Origin: a virus
Direction: 5' to 3' (one strand)
Length of the DNA stretch: 64,000 nucleotides
Virus record (IMG/VR): IMGVR_UViG_3300043256_000348
Location: 1 to 64,000 of that record
A program made the translations under genes and the position numbers. Positions within the stretch are counted from its first letter, which is position 1; every line of letters begins with the position of its first letter. The notes beneath the pieces were generated by a model. The model ran no database searches. It was not told the origin of the DNA and saw only the letters and a program-made list of their open reading frames with translations. This document shows positions 41,384 to 49,966 of the stretch, piece by piece.

Positions 41384-42061
41384 TTATCCAATTAAGGACA
41401 ATGCTTCCTCTACGATCTTCTCAAAGTCAGCCGTAACTTGCCACTCAATACGGAAAGCAGCGAACATGACATGTGTTGGATAAAACCATTCCCGTTCGGT
41501 GCCATGAACTTTATATCTCGCCCACCTCGCATGTTCCGCCTTTTCTTCGGTACGTCCACCGCATCGTGTGCCGAATAGAAATGGTTGGTGCGCAATCTCT
41601 TTCGATTTAAGATATGTCCGTAAATCCTGTGTAGTATACCCGATCTTCACCAAACATCTGTGCCGCCGGGCATTGTGTCCCCAATAGGCGTACACCGTAG
41701 CCACAGGATTAGTTTCTTCGATGTCTGCGGTTTCTGGGAACAATGATAACGTATCGTTGCTGTGCCGAATAGCCTCTCCATCCCGCAACGTCTCAAAGTT
41801 TTTTTTGCGAGCCTGTGAATACAAATCAAGAATGACCTCCATGCTAAGTGAACAGACCTCGCCATATCGCTCCATATATCTACGGGAGAGAAGCATGTGT
41901 AATTCATTCCTGCCCTCAGAATGGATCAGCATACGTTCTGAGCCATAGGTCCATCCGGCAACTGTCGTACGGGACAAGCTAAGATAAGACAACATGTCTT
42001 CGCAAACGCGACCCATTTGCCTAACATCAGCCTTACAGCGACTCATTGATTCGAGCACCAT
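41384..42061 (-). CDS. T5orf172/Mug113-type GIY-YIG nuclease-domain protein
   Basis: 225 residues from ATG 42061 (GGGAAGGAA upstream). The C-terminal half has VYAYWG ... CLVKIGYTTQDLRTYLKS, the GIY- and YIG-equivalent strands followed by the Arg helix, and a distal FLFGTRCGGRTEEKAEHARW. The N-terminal half is helical and may bind DNA or be a decoy domain. A/T-rich codons set it apart from neighbours. Ends 19 nt before the tRNA. Confidence 0.65.
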   Translation of the reverse strand: MVLESMSRCKADVRQMGRVCEDMLSYLSLSRTTVAGWTYGSERMLIHSEGRNELHMLLSRRYMERYGEVCSLSMEVILDLYSQARKKNFETLRDGEAIRHSNDTLSLFPETADIEETNPVATVYAYWGHNARRHRCLVKIGYTTQDLRTYLKSKEIAHQPFLFGTRCGGRTEEKAEHARWARYKVHGTEREWFYPTHVMFAAFRIEWQVTADFEKIVEEALSLIG

Positions 42062-42224
42062 ATGAATACATTCCTTCCCGGTACATCAACTGAAACCCGC
42101 CCGACCAGTGCCAGGAAACCCCCGGCGTGAACATGAGGATCGCTCGTTGCTTCTCCCAGTTCAGGTGAGTGTTGACCGGCCGGGCGGGCGTGTTCGCGTC
42201 AGCCCCCCTCTGTCTCCAGCACAT
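42033..42224 (-). CDS. Doubtful small protein
   Basis: 63 codons overlapping both neighbours (by 26 and 29 nt). Trp/Gly/Tyr-rich C-terminal half; no clear ribosome site. Listed because it fills the space between two supported genes on the same strand. Confidence 0.3.
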   Translation of the reverse strand: MCWRQRGADANTPARPVNTHLNWEKQRAILMFTPGVSWHWSGGFQLMYREGMYSYGARINESL

Positions 42225-42378
42225 CCAGTAGCCGCCTCAACTTGTCGCGATGCTGCCGGTACGGCTTGCCGAGCTTGTCCAGCATCGCCTTTCGCTGAGC
42301 ATTGTAGCCTTCCTCCAGCTTGAATAGCTCGGCCTTGACCTGGTCGGCCGTCACGCCAGTTCGCTCTGTCAACGTCAT
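42199..42378 (-). CDS. Small helical protein
   Basis: 59 residues from ATG 42378 with AAAGGAGAG upstream. A single long charged helix (VKAELFKLEEGYNAQRKAMLDKL...) probably forming a coiled coil. Role unknown. Confidence 0.55.
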   Translation of the reverse strand: MTLTERTGVTADQVKAELFKLEEGYNAQRKAMLDKLGKPYRQHRDKLRRLLDVLETEGG

Positions 42379-42443
42379 AGCTCTCTCCTTTCGTTTGCCG
42401 CCGCGTCCGGCGCTAACGCCAAAACGCGAACTTAGTACCGCTT

Positions 42444-42704
42444 TCATAGAGGCCGCAAGAGTGCCTCTTTTTCAGCATCGGTTAGCTTCGCCAGGGCGGA
42501 TTCCCTTAGTACGTGTGGGGAAGTCCACTCACTGGCCTTCTCACACATTTCGATCTCTTCAAGAGTAACAAGTACGGGGTAAGGTCTGTGGTTACATGCC
42601 AGCTTTGCTTCACTGGCTGCTGCCTCAGTCGTGAACCTAGCTGCCAAATGGATACTCCCGTCGTTCGTTACCACCTCCAGCCTCCAGCAGTTAATCGTCT
42701 GCAT
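42444..42704 (-). CDS. Hypothetical protein
   Basis: 86 residues from ATG 42704 (GGAAAGGG upstream); the longer open frame upstream overlaps the helicase. A beta-alpha start (WRLEVVTNDGSIHLAARFTTEAAASEAKLAC) typical of small phage DRBM/RepA-like folds. Not recognised. Confidence 0.5.
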   Translation of the reverse strand: MQTINCWRLEVVTNDGSIHLAARFTTEAAASEAKLACNHRPYPVLVTLEEIEMCEKASEWTSPHVLRESALAKLTDAEKEALLRPL

Positions 42705-42756
42705 TTGATTACCCTTTCCGGTAAGCCAGTAATGTGAATTGACACCGCGTCTGGCC

Positions 42757-44646
42757 CTAACGCCAAGCCAATACTTTGACCGCGTACATCTTACATTGTA
42801 CCGCGAGATCATATCCGCCTCGCCTGAAAATCGCGCCTTCGTCCGTCCGCTCGGCCACCTCGTGGAACTTCGACTCGTGCGCCGTCTCATAGGGCAGCCA
42901 GTCCTGGCCCTCCCGGCGGATGCGGCATTCGACGCCCTTCGCTACCGTGTACTCCAGCTCCAGGTCGCCGAACCGGAACAGCCTGCCCCGCCGCTTCGCC
43001 ATCGCCCGCCGCCTGCCATCCTCCGACTGGAAATTCCAGCCGCCCGGCCGCGTGGCGATGTGCGTCATCACGTCGGAAGCCTCGGCCAAGGTCATGCTCG
43101 GATCGAAGCCTCGCGCCTTCAGCATCCGAGCCTGCTTGTACGTTGACAGCTTCCCGCGAGACCGCCTCGCAGCCTCGCCGATCAACTGCCGGGCCTGGTT
43201 GTACGTGAGCCCCTTGTCCGGAATGCCGATCTGCTTCAGCCTAGCCTTCTGCTCGTCGTCGGGCGGCAGGTTCTTCCACCAGCCGGGCGACTCCGACTCG
43301 CTGAGCCCCACGGCGTCGCCGAACACGCAGAACGGATCGACGGTCTTCCGCGTGGCCTTCGCCTCGGCTATGATCCTGGCCCGGTCGGCCGCCCGTATCT
43401 CGTCCGCCCTCGCCTGGCAGGCCAGTACCTCCTCCAGCACGTCGGCCGGCTTGTCCCCGGCGGCCTCGAATACGCGGGCCCGGCACTCGTCTCTCACTAC
43501 AGAGTCGAGCTTGCCCCCGAGCAGGTCAGCCGTTGATTGCAGCTTGTGCTTCATCGACGATCCAACGAGGTCGATCACTAGGCAGTCGCTCTTGCCCTCC
43601 ACCGGGGCGAGCGGCCCGCCGCGGAGGCCGCGACCGATCATCTGGGCGTGGAGCATCCGGCTGAGCGTCGGCCTCGCGATGACGATGCACGACACGGCCG
43701 GGAAGTCGGTGCCCTCAAGGTAGACGCCACAATTCACGGCCACCTGAAATTCTCGCCGCCGAAACGCCTCCGCGATTGCCCGCCGCTCGTCCTCCGGTGT
43801 TTTCGCCGAGACGCACTGCGCGCCGCCCTTGCAGTAGCGGGCCATGACCTCGGCCACCATTTCGGCCACGCGAACGGATGGCGTGAAGATCAACGTCTGC
43901 CGGTCGCCGATCATCGGCGCGATAGGCGACACGATCTTGTGTATCGCCTCTTCCTGCCCGATCACCGCGTCCAGGTCCTCGGCCGACAGGTCGCCGCTCC
44001 CCGTCTTGCGAACGCTCGACCAGTCGAGATCGTCCACCCTGACGAACTGCTGCTTGATGGGGGCAAGCCAGCCGTCCTGAATCGCGTCGATCAACTCGTA
44101 GTGGTAGGCCACGTCGTCGAAGAATTTCCCTAGCGGCACCTCGTCCGCCCTATCCGTGGTGGCGGTGGCGCCTAGAATTTTCGCCGGCTGGAAATAGTCG
44201 AGTACGGTCTGCCAGCTCTCGCAGATAACGTGATGCGCCTCGTCGACGAAGATCATGCCGAAATCATCCGGTGAAAAGAACTCCCTTCGGTTCGGCCGCA
44301 GCATCGTCTGGATCGACGAGACCACTACGGAGCTGCCCATCAGCTTCGGGGACTTGACGATCGACCGCTCGCCCTTCTCCACCGCCACCGGCTCGCCCAT
44401 CCAGTCCTCGCACGCCTCGGCGGCCTGGTCGATAAGCTCGTCCCGGTGTGCCAGCCAGAGCACGCGGGCCGGCAGCTTGTAGTTCGATGCGAGGTCGTGG
44501 TTGCACCAGGCGTCGGCAAGGTAGGCCCCGACGGCCGTCTTGCCCGAGCCGCAGGGCATAGAAATAAGTACGCGCGCGTGGCGGTGCCACTTCTGGCACA
44601 CCTCGTACACCGCGTCGTTCTGGTACGGCCGGAGTTCAAGCGTCAT
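42757..44646 (-). CDS. SF2 DEAD/DEAH-box helicase
   Basis: 629 residues. Motif I is PCGSGKT (31-37), Ia LWLAHRDELI, II DEAHH (135-139), III GATATTDR, and VI ARPTLSRMLHAQMIGRGLRGG. This is the UvrB/ResIII-type helicase found in phage replication operons. The region after residue 400 is helical and includes a tandem pair (LKQIGIPDKGLTYNQARQLIGE / LKARGFDPSMTLAEASDVMTHI) and a C-terminal beta domain. It probably unwinds the origin or forks together with the ParB-like protein encoded just upstream. Confidence 0.85.
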   Translation of the reverse strand: MTLELRPYQNDAVYEVCQKWHRHARVLISMPCGSGKTAVGAYLADAWCNHDLASNYKLPARVLWLAHRDELIDQAAEACEDWMGEPVAVEKGERSIVKSPKLMGSSVVVSSIQTMLRPNRREFFSPDDFGMIFVDEAHHVICESWQTVLDYFQPAKILGATATTDRADEVPLGKFFDDVAYHYELIDAIQDGWLAPIKQQFVRVDDLDWSSVRKTGSGDLSAEDLDAVIGQEEAIHKIVSPIAPMIGDRQTLIFTPSVRVAEMVAEVMARYCKGGAQCVSAKTPEDERRAIAEAFRRREFQVAVNCGVYLEGTDFPAVSCIVIARPTLSRMLHAQMIGRGLRGGPLAPVEGKSDCLVIDLVGSSMKHKLQSTADLLGGKLDSVVRDECRARVFEAAGDKPADVLEEVLACQARADEIRAADRARIIAEAKATRKTVDPFCVFGDAVGLSESESPGWWKNLPPDDEQKARLKQIGIPDKGLTYNQARQLIGEAARRSRGKLSTYKQARMLKARGFDPSMTLAEASDVMTHIATRPGGWNFQSEDGRRRAMAKRRGRLFRFGDLELEYTVAKGVECRIRREGQDWLPYETAHESKFHEVAERTDEGAIFRRGGYDLAVQCKMYAVKVLAWR

Positions 44647-44655
44647 CGGAACAGT

Positions 44656-45546
44656 TCATGCCAGGTAGTTCTTTTCATACTGAGGTTTCGTCAGCCAGCC
44701 CCCGCCCTTGCAACGGCTGCACGACGGCCGCAGCTTGCCCGCGTCTTTGCACTCCGGGCAGACGCAGTGAGGCATCTCGTCGCGGACGTGCTTGCGGATC
44801 TCGTTCAGCCAGCCGGCAATGGCCTTCGGCTCGATCCGCTTGCCGCCCTTCAGCTTCGCCAGTCGCTCGGCCGGGGCGATCACGTTAGCCGACAGTCCAT
44901 TCCAGTAGTTGGCGATTTCCACCCGGTCGACGAACACTTCGCGGCACCAGTCCGGCACCTCGTCATTCATGGCGTCAAAGACCGGGGCCCCGGGGGCCGC
45001 CTTCTTTTTCTTCTTCGGCCCTTTCTTTTTCTTGCGGCCGCCGCCCACCGTGACGACCTTGCCTGATTTCGTGACACGCTCCGTCGGCGCGGGCTCGCCC
45101 GTCTCGCCCGCCAGCTTCGCCCGCGTGGTGACCACCAGCGTCGATCCCACCCCGCACTGCTCGGCGATGGTCGCGTCCACGTTCTTCGCGACCTCCGGAT
45201 CGGCAAGGCAGTTGAGCACGGCCTGTTTTTTCTCCGCGTTGGTCAGGCGGACGCCGTGCTCCCGGTTGGCACCGCTGGCGTAGAACACCGCCTCGCTGCG
45301 GCTGCCCTTGCGGACATCGCAGACCGGCGAGTCCACGCCGATCCGCCTGAACGCGGCCAGCCGCCGACAGCCGTCTGCAAGCCAGTTCGCTTTGCTGTCG
45401 AAGAATACGACCGGCGGCTCCATGGCCTTCGGGTCCAACCGCAGGATCGCCTCGTAGTCGTCAACCACCGAATCATCCTGCTTCACGCGAGGCAGCACGG
45501 CAGGGTCGATCTTGATCGACTTGATCGGTAGCGGCAGCTTTGGCAT
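44656..45546 (-). CDS. ParB-like nuclease-domain protein with C-terminal zinc knuckle
   Basis: 296 residues from ATG 45546 (GGAGGTG upstream). Residues 1-110 form a ParB N-terminal domain with LADGCRRLAAFRRIG (56-70), the phosphate/CTP-binding box. Residues 110-150 are helix-turn-helix-like, followed by a Lys-rich linker (GGGRKKKKGPKKKKK). The C terminus has CVCPECKDAG ... CSRCKGGGW, a DnaJ-type zinc module. First gene of the reverse operon, 24 nt after the -10 of control region B. Likely a DNA-binding initiator or regulator. Confidence 0.75.
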   Translation of the reverse strand: MPKLPLPIKSIKIDPAVLPRVKQDDSVVDDYEAILRLDPKAMEPPVVFFDSKANWLADGCRRLAAFRRIGVDSPVCDVRKGSRSEAVFYASGANREHGVRLTNAEKKQAVLNCLADPEVAKNVDATIAEQCGVGSTLVVTTRAKLAGETGEPAPTERVTKSGKVVTVGGGRKKKKGPKKKKKAAPGAPVFDAMNDEVPDWCREVFVDRVEIANYWNGLSANVIAPAERLAKLKGGKRIEPKAIAGWLNEIRKHVRDEMPHCVCPECKDAGKLRPSCSRCKGGGWLTKPQYEKNYLA

Positions 45547-45571
45547 GGCTCACCTCCATGTTGAGTTTCCC

Positions 45572-45672
45572 TAATTATACCCGGCCGCGGGCCCAATCTA
45601 ATAGGCGGATTTTTGCGCCGTAACCCTTTGCGGTGCAAACAGTTAAGTAGGGGGTATTTTAGAAATACCCCC
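45572..45672 (-). promoter_or_regulatory. Control region B (operator palindrome plus promoter), twin of 12631-12730
   Basis: On the reverse strand the order is the palindrome GTATTTCTAAAATAC (45668-45654), ACTTAACTGTTT, AGGGTTACGG, TATTAGATTGGGC and GGGTATAATT (TATAAT 45579-45574). In this copy the palindrome is extended by four G/C pairs on each side (GGGG...CCCC). It drives the ParB/helicase operon. The rest of the 184-nt intergenic region belongs to the divergent RusA gene, with a possible TAGAAT -10 at 45719-45724. Confidence 0.75.
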
Positions 45673-45730
45673 GGCCGATCCGGGTTTCCGGCGGTGTTTG
45701 CCCATTCGGGAGCTGTGGTAGAATACTGGT

Positions 45731-46321
45731 ATGGGCCGCGTGGAATTTACACTGCCGTACCCGCCGTCCGCGAATCGCCAGTGGCGAATGCGCGGGGGCG
45801 GCATCAAGTCGTCCACGGCCGTCAAGGTGTACCGGGAGAACGTCTACGCGGCCGTGGTAGACCAGGGAATCAAGCCGATCCCCGGGCCCGTGTCAGTATA
45901 TCTATTGGCGCACCCGCCGGACCAGCGACGGCGGGATCTGGACAACTGCCTCAAGGTTACGCTTGACTCGCTGCAATCGTCTGGTGTAGTGGAAGACGAC
46001 TCGCAGGTGGTCGAGATTCACTCGGCTTGGGGTAGGCTCGACAGGCCCCACGGCCGCCTGACGCTTGCCCTGACGCGATTGGATGAGCAGCACGACAAAG
46101 CGTACGCGATGGAGGACCGCCGCCCCCTGGCCCTCCTGCTGCACGCTGCGGCCCGGCTGCAAGAGTCAGACAACGAACTGGGCCGCCGAACGTGCCCAGC
46201 CGAGCGGCGGGCCGAGATCCTGGAGGCCATGGCGACGCACCTGCACGACCTGCGGTTCCAGGTCGGGGACCTCGCGGCGGAGGTGGCGACCGGATACCCC
46301 GAGCCGCTGGCCGATCCATAA
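45731..46321 (+). CDS. rusA: RusA-family Holliday-junction resolvase with C-terminal extension
   Basis: 196 residues; residues 1-120 are RusA. The catalytic acids are Asp69, Asp71, Lys75 and Asp89 (in RRRDLDNCLKVTLDSL ... VVEDDS), matching E. coli RusA Asp70/Asp72/Lys76/Asp91. It resolves Holliday junctions as a homodimer. The extra 75 C-terminal residues are helical and absent from ordinary RusA. Divergent from the ParB operon. Confidence 0.88.
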   Translation: MGRVEFTLPYPPSANRQWRMRGGGIKSSTAVKVYRENVYAAVVDQGIKPIPGPVSVYLLAHPPDQRRRDLDNCLKVTLDSLQSSGVVEDDSQVVEIHSAWGRLDRPHGRLTLALTRLDEQHDKAYAMEDRRPLALLLHAAARLQESDNELGRRTCPAERRAEILEAMATHLHDLRFQVGDLAAEVATGYPEPLADP

Positions 46322-46326
46322 TAGTA

Positions 46327-46355
46327 TTGTGGACCGGACGGAATTGCGGTATAAT
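46327..46355 (+). promoter_or_regulatory. Strong sigma70-type promoter
   Basis: TTGTGG (46327-46332), 17-nt spacer, TATAAT (46350-46355), the best canonical promoter in the window. It lies 57 nt upstream of the gene at 46412 and heads the block of secreted and membrane proteins. A small GCCTT/AAGGC hairpin follows in the leader. Confidence 0.75.
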
Positions 46356-46411
46356 AAAATGACAAGTGCCTTTTCGCAGAAGGCTTTCAGTTTCCCTAAA
46401 CGGAGGACGTG

Positions 46412-46861
46412 ATGAGCGAACTGTACGAAACGGTCAAGGCGGAGTTCCAGCAGATTACCGCTGCCCTAAAGTGGCGGCTGGACGACGGGTTCCAATTGAG
46501 CGACGTGCTGCCCACGATCCGGGATTTTGTCGGCGCGGCCACGGTGATCGCCGAGACGCTGGACGTACCGGGCCCCGAGAAGAAGGCGTTGGTCGTCGAG
46601 GCGGCCGTTGCCTGGTGGCAGAAGGGCATGCGGCCGTGGCTGGAGCGAGTGGACGCAGAAGGGAAGCCAGTATTCAATCTGCCTGGCCCAGACTGGATGT
46701 ACTGGAACATGGTGGGCATGATCCTGCCCACGCTGGTCGGCTTCATGGTGGACTGGATCGTCAAGGACCGCAACGGCGTGATCGGCGGCTGGCCGAGCGT
46801 CGGAGAGGCCCTGTCCCGTTTGGCTCCGCCAGAGCCCACACCTGGCTCGGAGACGGCCTAA
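46412..46861 (+). CDS. Hypothetical protein with one transmembrane segment (holin candidate)
   Basis: 149 residues from ATG 46412 (ACGGAGGACG upstream). A helical soluble part is followed by YWNMVGMILPTLVGFMVDWIV (about 95-115), a single membrane helix, and a short charged end. As the first gene of the secreted/membrane block behind a strong promoter it could be a holin or an anchor, but nothing is diagnostic. Confidence 0.5.
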   Translation: MSELYETVKAEFQQITAALKWRLDDGFQLSDVLPTIRDFVGAATVIAETLDVPGPEKKALVVEAAVAWWQKGMRPWLERVDAEGKPVFNLPGPDWMYWNMVGMILPTLVGFMVDWIVKDRNGVIGGWPSVGEALSRLAPPEPTPGSETA

Positions 46862-46924
46862 GCAGAACCGAGCGGCGTCGTGCGATTTCAGTATTGTGCA
46901 ACCCCATTTCACAGGAGACGTGTT

Positions 46925-47356
46925 ATGAAATTGCTTACTGCGAGACCTCTTGCCGTATGCCTGGTGTTTACGGTTCTGGTCGGATTGTTGACCAATGCCT
47001 TAACGGCCCCCAGTGCCGAACCGGAAAAGACGGCCGGCTGGCTGAGCCCCGCTGCCGTTGCGGTGTCTGCGCCCGCGGCAGAAGAGGAGAGAGTCGAACG
47101 CAGGCTCGGGTACCGCGAGCGCAGGGCCTTGGGCTTGACCTTCCGGAACGTCCGCCGCGTATTGGATGAGATGGACCAGGATGGCGAACTGGAAGGCAAG
47201 AGCTCGTCGATGCTCGCCGTCGAAGTGTTCGACCATCTGGTGGATGAAAACCCACAGGAATTCAGCGCGGTGGCAGAGGTGGACTGGGATGCGATCCTGG
47301 ATTTCCTGACGAAGCTGATCGAATTGATCCTCAAGTTGCTCATTCTATTCAGCTAG
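46925..47356 (+). CDS. Exported protein with amphipathic C-terminal helix
   Basis: 143 residues from ATG 46925 (CAGGAGACG upstream). Signal peptide in residues 1-27 (LAVCLVFTVLVGLLTNALTA). The middle is charged; the last 22 residues (ILDFLTKLIELILKLLILFS) form a strongly hydrophobic helix that could insert into a membrane from outside. Perhaps a lysis or envelope-disrupting factor (inference). Confidence 0.55.
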   Translation: MKLLTARPLAVCLVFTVLVGLLTNALTAPSAEPEKTAGWLSPAAVAVSAPAAEEERVERRLGYRERRALGLTFRNVRRVLDEMDQDGELEGKSSSMLAVEVFDHLVDENPQEFSAVAEVDWDAILDFLTKLIELILKLLILFS

Positions 47357-47389
47357 CCAACCCAACCCCAACCTTCGCGGAGGCGTGAC

Positions 47390-48064
47390 ATGTACAGATT
47401 GCTTTTTGCGGCTGTGGCCTGGTTGAGCCTGTCGGGGACGGGCGCGGTCGCAGGACTGGAGATCAGCCAACCGCCGGACGAGGTGGCACCAGGTGACGAT
47501 GTTGAACTAATCGTCAGCGGGATCAACTACCAGCAGTTGCCCCAAGCTACGCTCCGCTACTTTCCACGCAATCAGGTACGAGTACGCGGGACTCTTTCAT
47601 GGGGCCTTGAACCACGTATCGACTTCCGGGCACGGTTGCCAGGCGAATATCTGGTGTTCGTATCGGCCACGATCGACGGCAAGAACGAGTATTCTGAAGT
47701 CATTATCGTTGTTGGCGACAAGCCCCCAGATCCACCCCCGCCTCCGCCTCCTCCGCCACCGTCAGACCTTTCAGCGTTCGTGGCAGACCTCATCGAAGAG
47801 CTTGACATCGAGACCGGGACCAGCGAAGTCGCGGGATTCTTTCAAGACGCCGTGCCGAAAGTTGACAGTGACGAGCTGCGCGGCTCGAAGGCGATCGTCG
47901 AGGCGGTCACGAAACGCATTGCCGCGATGAACTCGACCAAGTGGAAAGCGTTCTCCAGCCTGCTCTACGGCCATCTGCTCAACGAGCTGCAACTCGTCAG
48001 CCAGAGTCAGTGGTCAGACGCCTACAAGGAAGTCGTGCTGGGACTGGGAGGAGTGAAGCCATGA
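47390..48064 (+). CDS. Exported Ig-like-domain protein
   Basis: 224 residues. Signal peptide 1-21 (ending GAVA), Ig-like beta domain 25-110 (PPDEVAPGDDVELIVSG ... EVIIVV), a polyproline linker of about 12 Pro, then a helical C-terminal domain. The linker type recurs in the downstream metalloprotease (PVPPPPPPPPP), so the two may work in the same compartment. Preceded by GCGGAGGCG. Confidence 0.6.
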   Translation: MYRLLFAAVAWLSLSGTGAVAGLEISQPPDEVAPGDDVELIVSGINYQQLPQATLRYFPRNQVRVRGTLSWGLEPRIDFRARLPGEYLVFVSATIDGKNEYSEVIIVVGDKPPDPPPPPPPPPPSDLSAFVADLIEELDIETGTSEVAGFFQDAVPKVDSDELRGSKAIVEAVTKRIAAMNSTKWKAFSSLLYGHLLNELQLVSQSQWSDAYKEVVLGLGGVKP

Positions 48065-48243
48065 CGAACCAACGTGACAAACCGACAATTGGGCGGCCCA
48101 ATCCGTGGCCGGACGAAGACGTGATAACTCACGTTGACGGCGATGTGGGAGCGCCACTCCCGCCAGATTGCAAGCGGGAGTGGCCCGAGGCGTGCAAAAC
48201 CGACACCCCGGAGCGAGTGGTAGTAGAGGGGGTAAAGCCATGA
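48061..48243 (+). CDS. Small hypothetical protein
   Basis: 60 residues, ATG and stop both overlapping neighbours (ATGA). Pro/Asp-rich and probably unstructured. Co-translated with the exported proteins on either side. Confidence 0.5.
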   Translation: MTNQRDKPTIGRPNPWPDEDVITHVDGDVGAPLPPDCKREWPEACKTDTPERVVVEGVKP

Positions 48244-49154
48244 AGACAGATCGAGAAATTATCGAACTGCTTGAGTGGACGGGACACCTACAATACCCGT
48301 TTGGGAAATACGTAGGTACCATTACGGCAGATGACATTGGATTGCTTTCGTTAACCGATCCGGTCGTCAAGGAAGCAATTCGCAGCTACCAGGATCTCCT
48401 AGTTGTCAGTCTCGAACCACTCGCACTGCGTCATCACGGGCGGTCCGTGTGTTGCGACGGCGACTGCGGGATCGCGACCCGGGAGTTGTTTGAGCAACCC
48501 CGGTGTGGCTGTCCTGATTACGGCCCGCAGGTACAGCCGGCCGTCGGGACCGGCAGTTGGAAACGGTGCCACAGCATCGGCGACTTCCACGCGGCGACCG
48601 TGTACGTTCACGAATCCGGTATGGCGTCGTGGCTGAAGCCGAAGTTCGATGAGGTATGGAAGCTCACCGTGGCGGCCTACGAGGCGTTGGGCCTGCGGTG
48701 GATTCGGACCGACAACCGGAATGCCAACATCGACTTCTCGTTCGTGACCGGATCGCGAGGCTGGATCGGCCTGGCCATCGTCGGCTCCGGGCAATCCTGC
48801 GGTAGCCAAATTTGGTGCAAGTACCTGGCGAGCTGGCGGCCGTCAAACGTTGTGCGAGAATGGGCCATCCTGGTGATGCACGAGCTGGGCCACAATGCAG
48901 GCCTCTACCATACGCGCGGCGGGGTAATGAACGCAGGGATAATCTACGGCTTACCCGCTAGTTGGGCGGGGGATCCGGCCGAAAGCATTCTCAAGAGATA
49001 TTACGGCGGTCAACCGATCGAGCCGGAGCCGCCGGTACCTCCGCCTCCGCCTCCCCCGCCACCTGGCCCAGAAGACGAAGAGTACGGGAGCCTGAAGATG
49101 TTCAGGGAGGGTAAGTGGAAAGATTTTGATGTACTTGAACGGGCGAAAGTTTGA
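48240..49154 (+). CDS. Matrixin-type metalloprotease with cysteine-switch propeptide
   Basis: 304 residues from ATG 48240. Residues about 28-85 resemble a peptidoglycan-binding-like propeptide (LLSLTDPVVKEAIRSYQDLL). It ends in PRCGCPD (87-93), the 'PRCGxPD' cysteine switch of matrix metalloproteinases. The catalytic part has HELGHNAGLYH (214-224), the HExxHxxGxxH zinc site, and Met230 for the Met-turn. A polyproline linker (about 267-277) leads to a short tail. It should be made as a zymogen and activated by displacing Cys89. No signal peptide is visible, so export would need lysis or a holin. Likely target: a proteinaceous cell envelope or virion part. Confidence 0.8.
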   Translation: MKTDREIIELLEWTGHLQYPFGKYVGTITADDIGLLSLTDPVVKEAIRSYQDLLVVSLEPLALRHHGRSVCCDGDCGIATRELFEQPRCGCPDYGPQVQPAVGTGSWKRCHSIGDFHAATVYVHESGMASWLKPKFDEVWKLTVAAYEALGLRWIRTDNRNANIDFSFVTGSRGWIGLAIVGSGQSCGSQIWCKYLASWRPSNVVREWAILVMHELGHNAGLYHTRGGVMNAGIIYGLPASWAGDPAESILKRYYGGQPIEPEPPVPPPPPPPPPGPEDEEYGSLKMFREGKWKDFDVLERAKV

Positions 49155-49165
49155 AAGGTGGATGA

Positions 49166-49366
49166 ATGAGCGAAGGTATATCGATGTCCGAAGGCCGCGA
49201 TGATACTAACTTGCATTCTCTTGTCTGTCCACACTGCAAACAGACGACTTCGATTCCGGAAGTGCAAGCATTTGAGAAACAGCAGCTAGTTTACGTGCGC
49301 TGCGGGCATTGTAATGCAGGTATCACCAAAGAGCAAATCGCCAATACCTACCGGGAGTACAAGTAA
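49166..49366 (+). CDS. Small zinc-ribbon protein
   Basis: 66 residues; ATG 49166 or ATG 49184, the latter with GAAGG 8 nt upstream. CPHCKQTT and CGHCNAG form a C2-C2 ribbon. No more can be said of its role. Confidence 0.55.
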   Translation: MSEGISMSEGRDDTNLHSLVCPHCKQTTSIPEVQAFEKQQLVYVRCGHCNAGITKEQIANTYREYK

Positions 49367-49390
49367 CCTTTTTCCAAAAGGAGAGTCATT

Positions 49391-49966
49391 ATGTGGAGTC
49401 TAATTCTCACCGCGTTGTTGACGGCGACCCCAGCCCCCGTCGCCGACAGTCCAACCGTCTGGACCATCGCGGCGGACGGCTCGATGGTGGAGTTGTGGCC
49501 AGGGCCTGTAGAAGTCGTACCGGAAGAGGAAGAGGCGGACAAGAAGGTGAAGGAATCACCTCAGCAGCAGGACATCCGGGTAGTGGCCTTCACGGCGACA
49601 TGGTGTGCCGCCTGCTCCGAAGTGAAGTCGATCGTGCGGGAGATGCAGGAGCGCAGCTACCCTATCGAACTGGCCGACGCGGACGAGCCGAAGAACAGGG
49701 CAACGTTGCGGAAGTACCGGATCGAACAGCTACCGGCGTACATCATCTATTACAGGGACAAGCCGGTGGAGTATTGCGAGGGACCGCGGTCGCGGGCGGC
49801 CCTGGTCGATTGGATCAGTGACGAGCAGATCAAGCGGGCCAAGAGTGGGCCGTTGACCAACCCTGAAGACGCGCGGTTCTTCCGCGAGAAACATTGGGTG
49901 TTGTCGCGGGGGACGTGCGGCATGTTGGGTTGTTCGATTCACGGCGGAGGCTGGGTGCTGCGGTGA
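49391..49966 (+). CDS. Exported thioredoxin-like protein
   Basis: 191 residues from ATG 49391 (AAAAGGAGAG upstream). A hydrophobic start (LILTALLTATPAPVA) suggests export. An acidic linker leads to a thioredoxin fold: VVAFTATWCAACSEVK with the redox CAAC at 72-75 and the cis-Pro in EQLPAYIIYY. A C-terminal CGMLGCSIHGGGW adds a second Cys pair. It could shuffle or reduce disulfides outside the membrane, for example in the Cys-rich metalloprotease two genes upstream. Confidence 0.72.
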   Translation: MWSLILTALLTATPAPVADSPTVWTIAADGSMVELWPGPVEVVPEEEEADKKVKESPQQQDIRVVAFTATWCAACSEVKSIVREMQERSYPIELADADEPKNRATLRKYRIEQLPAYIIYYRDKPVEYCEGPRSRAALVDWISDEQIKRAKSGPLTNPEDARFFREKHWVLSRGTCGMLGCSIHGGGWVLR

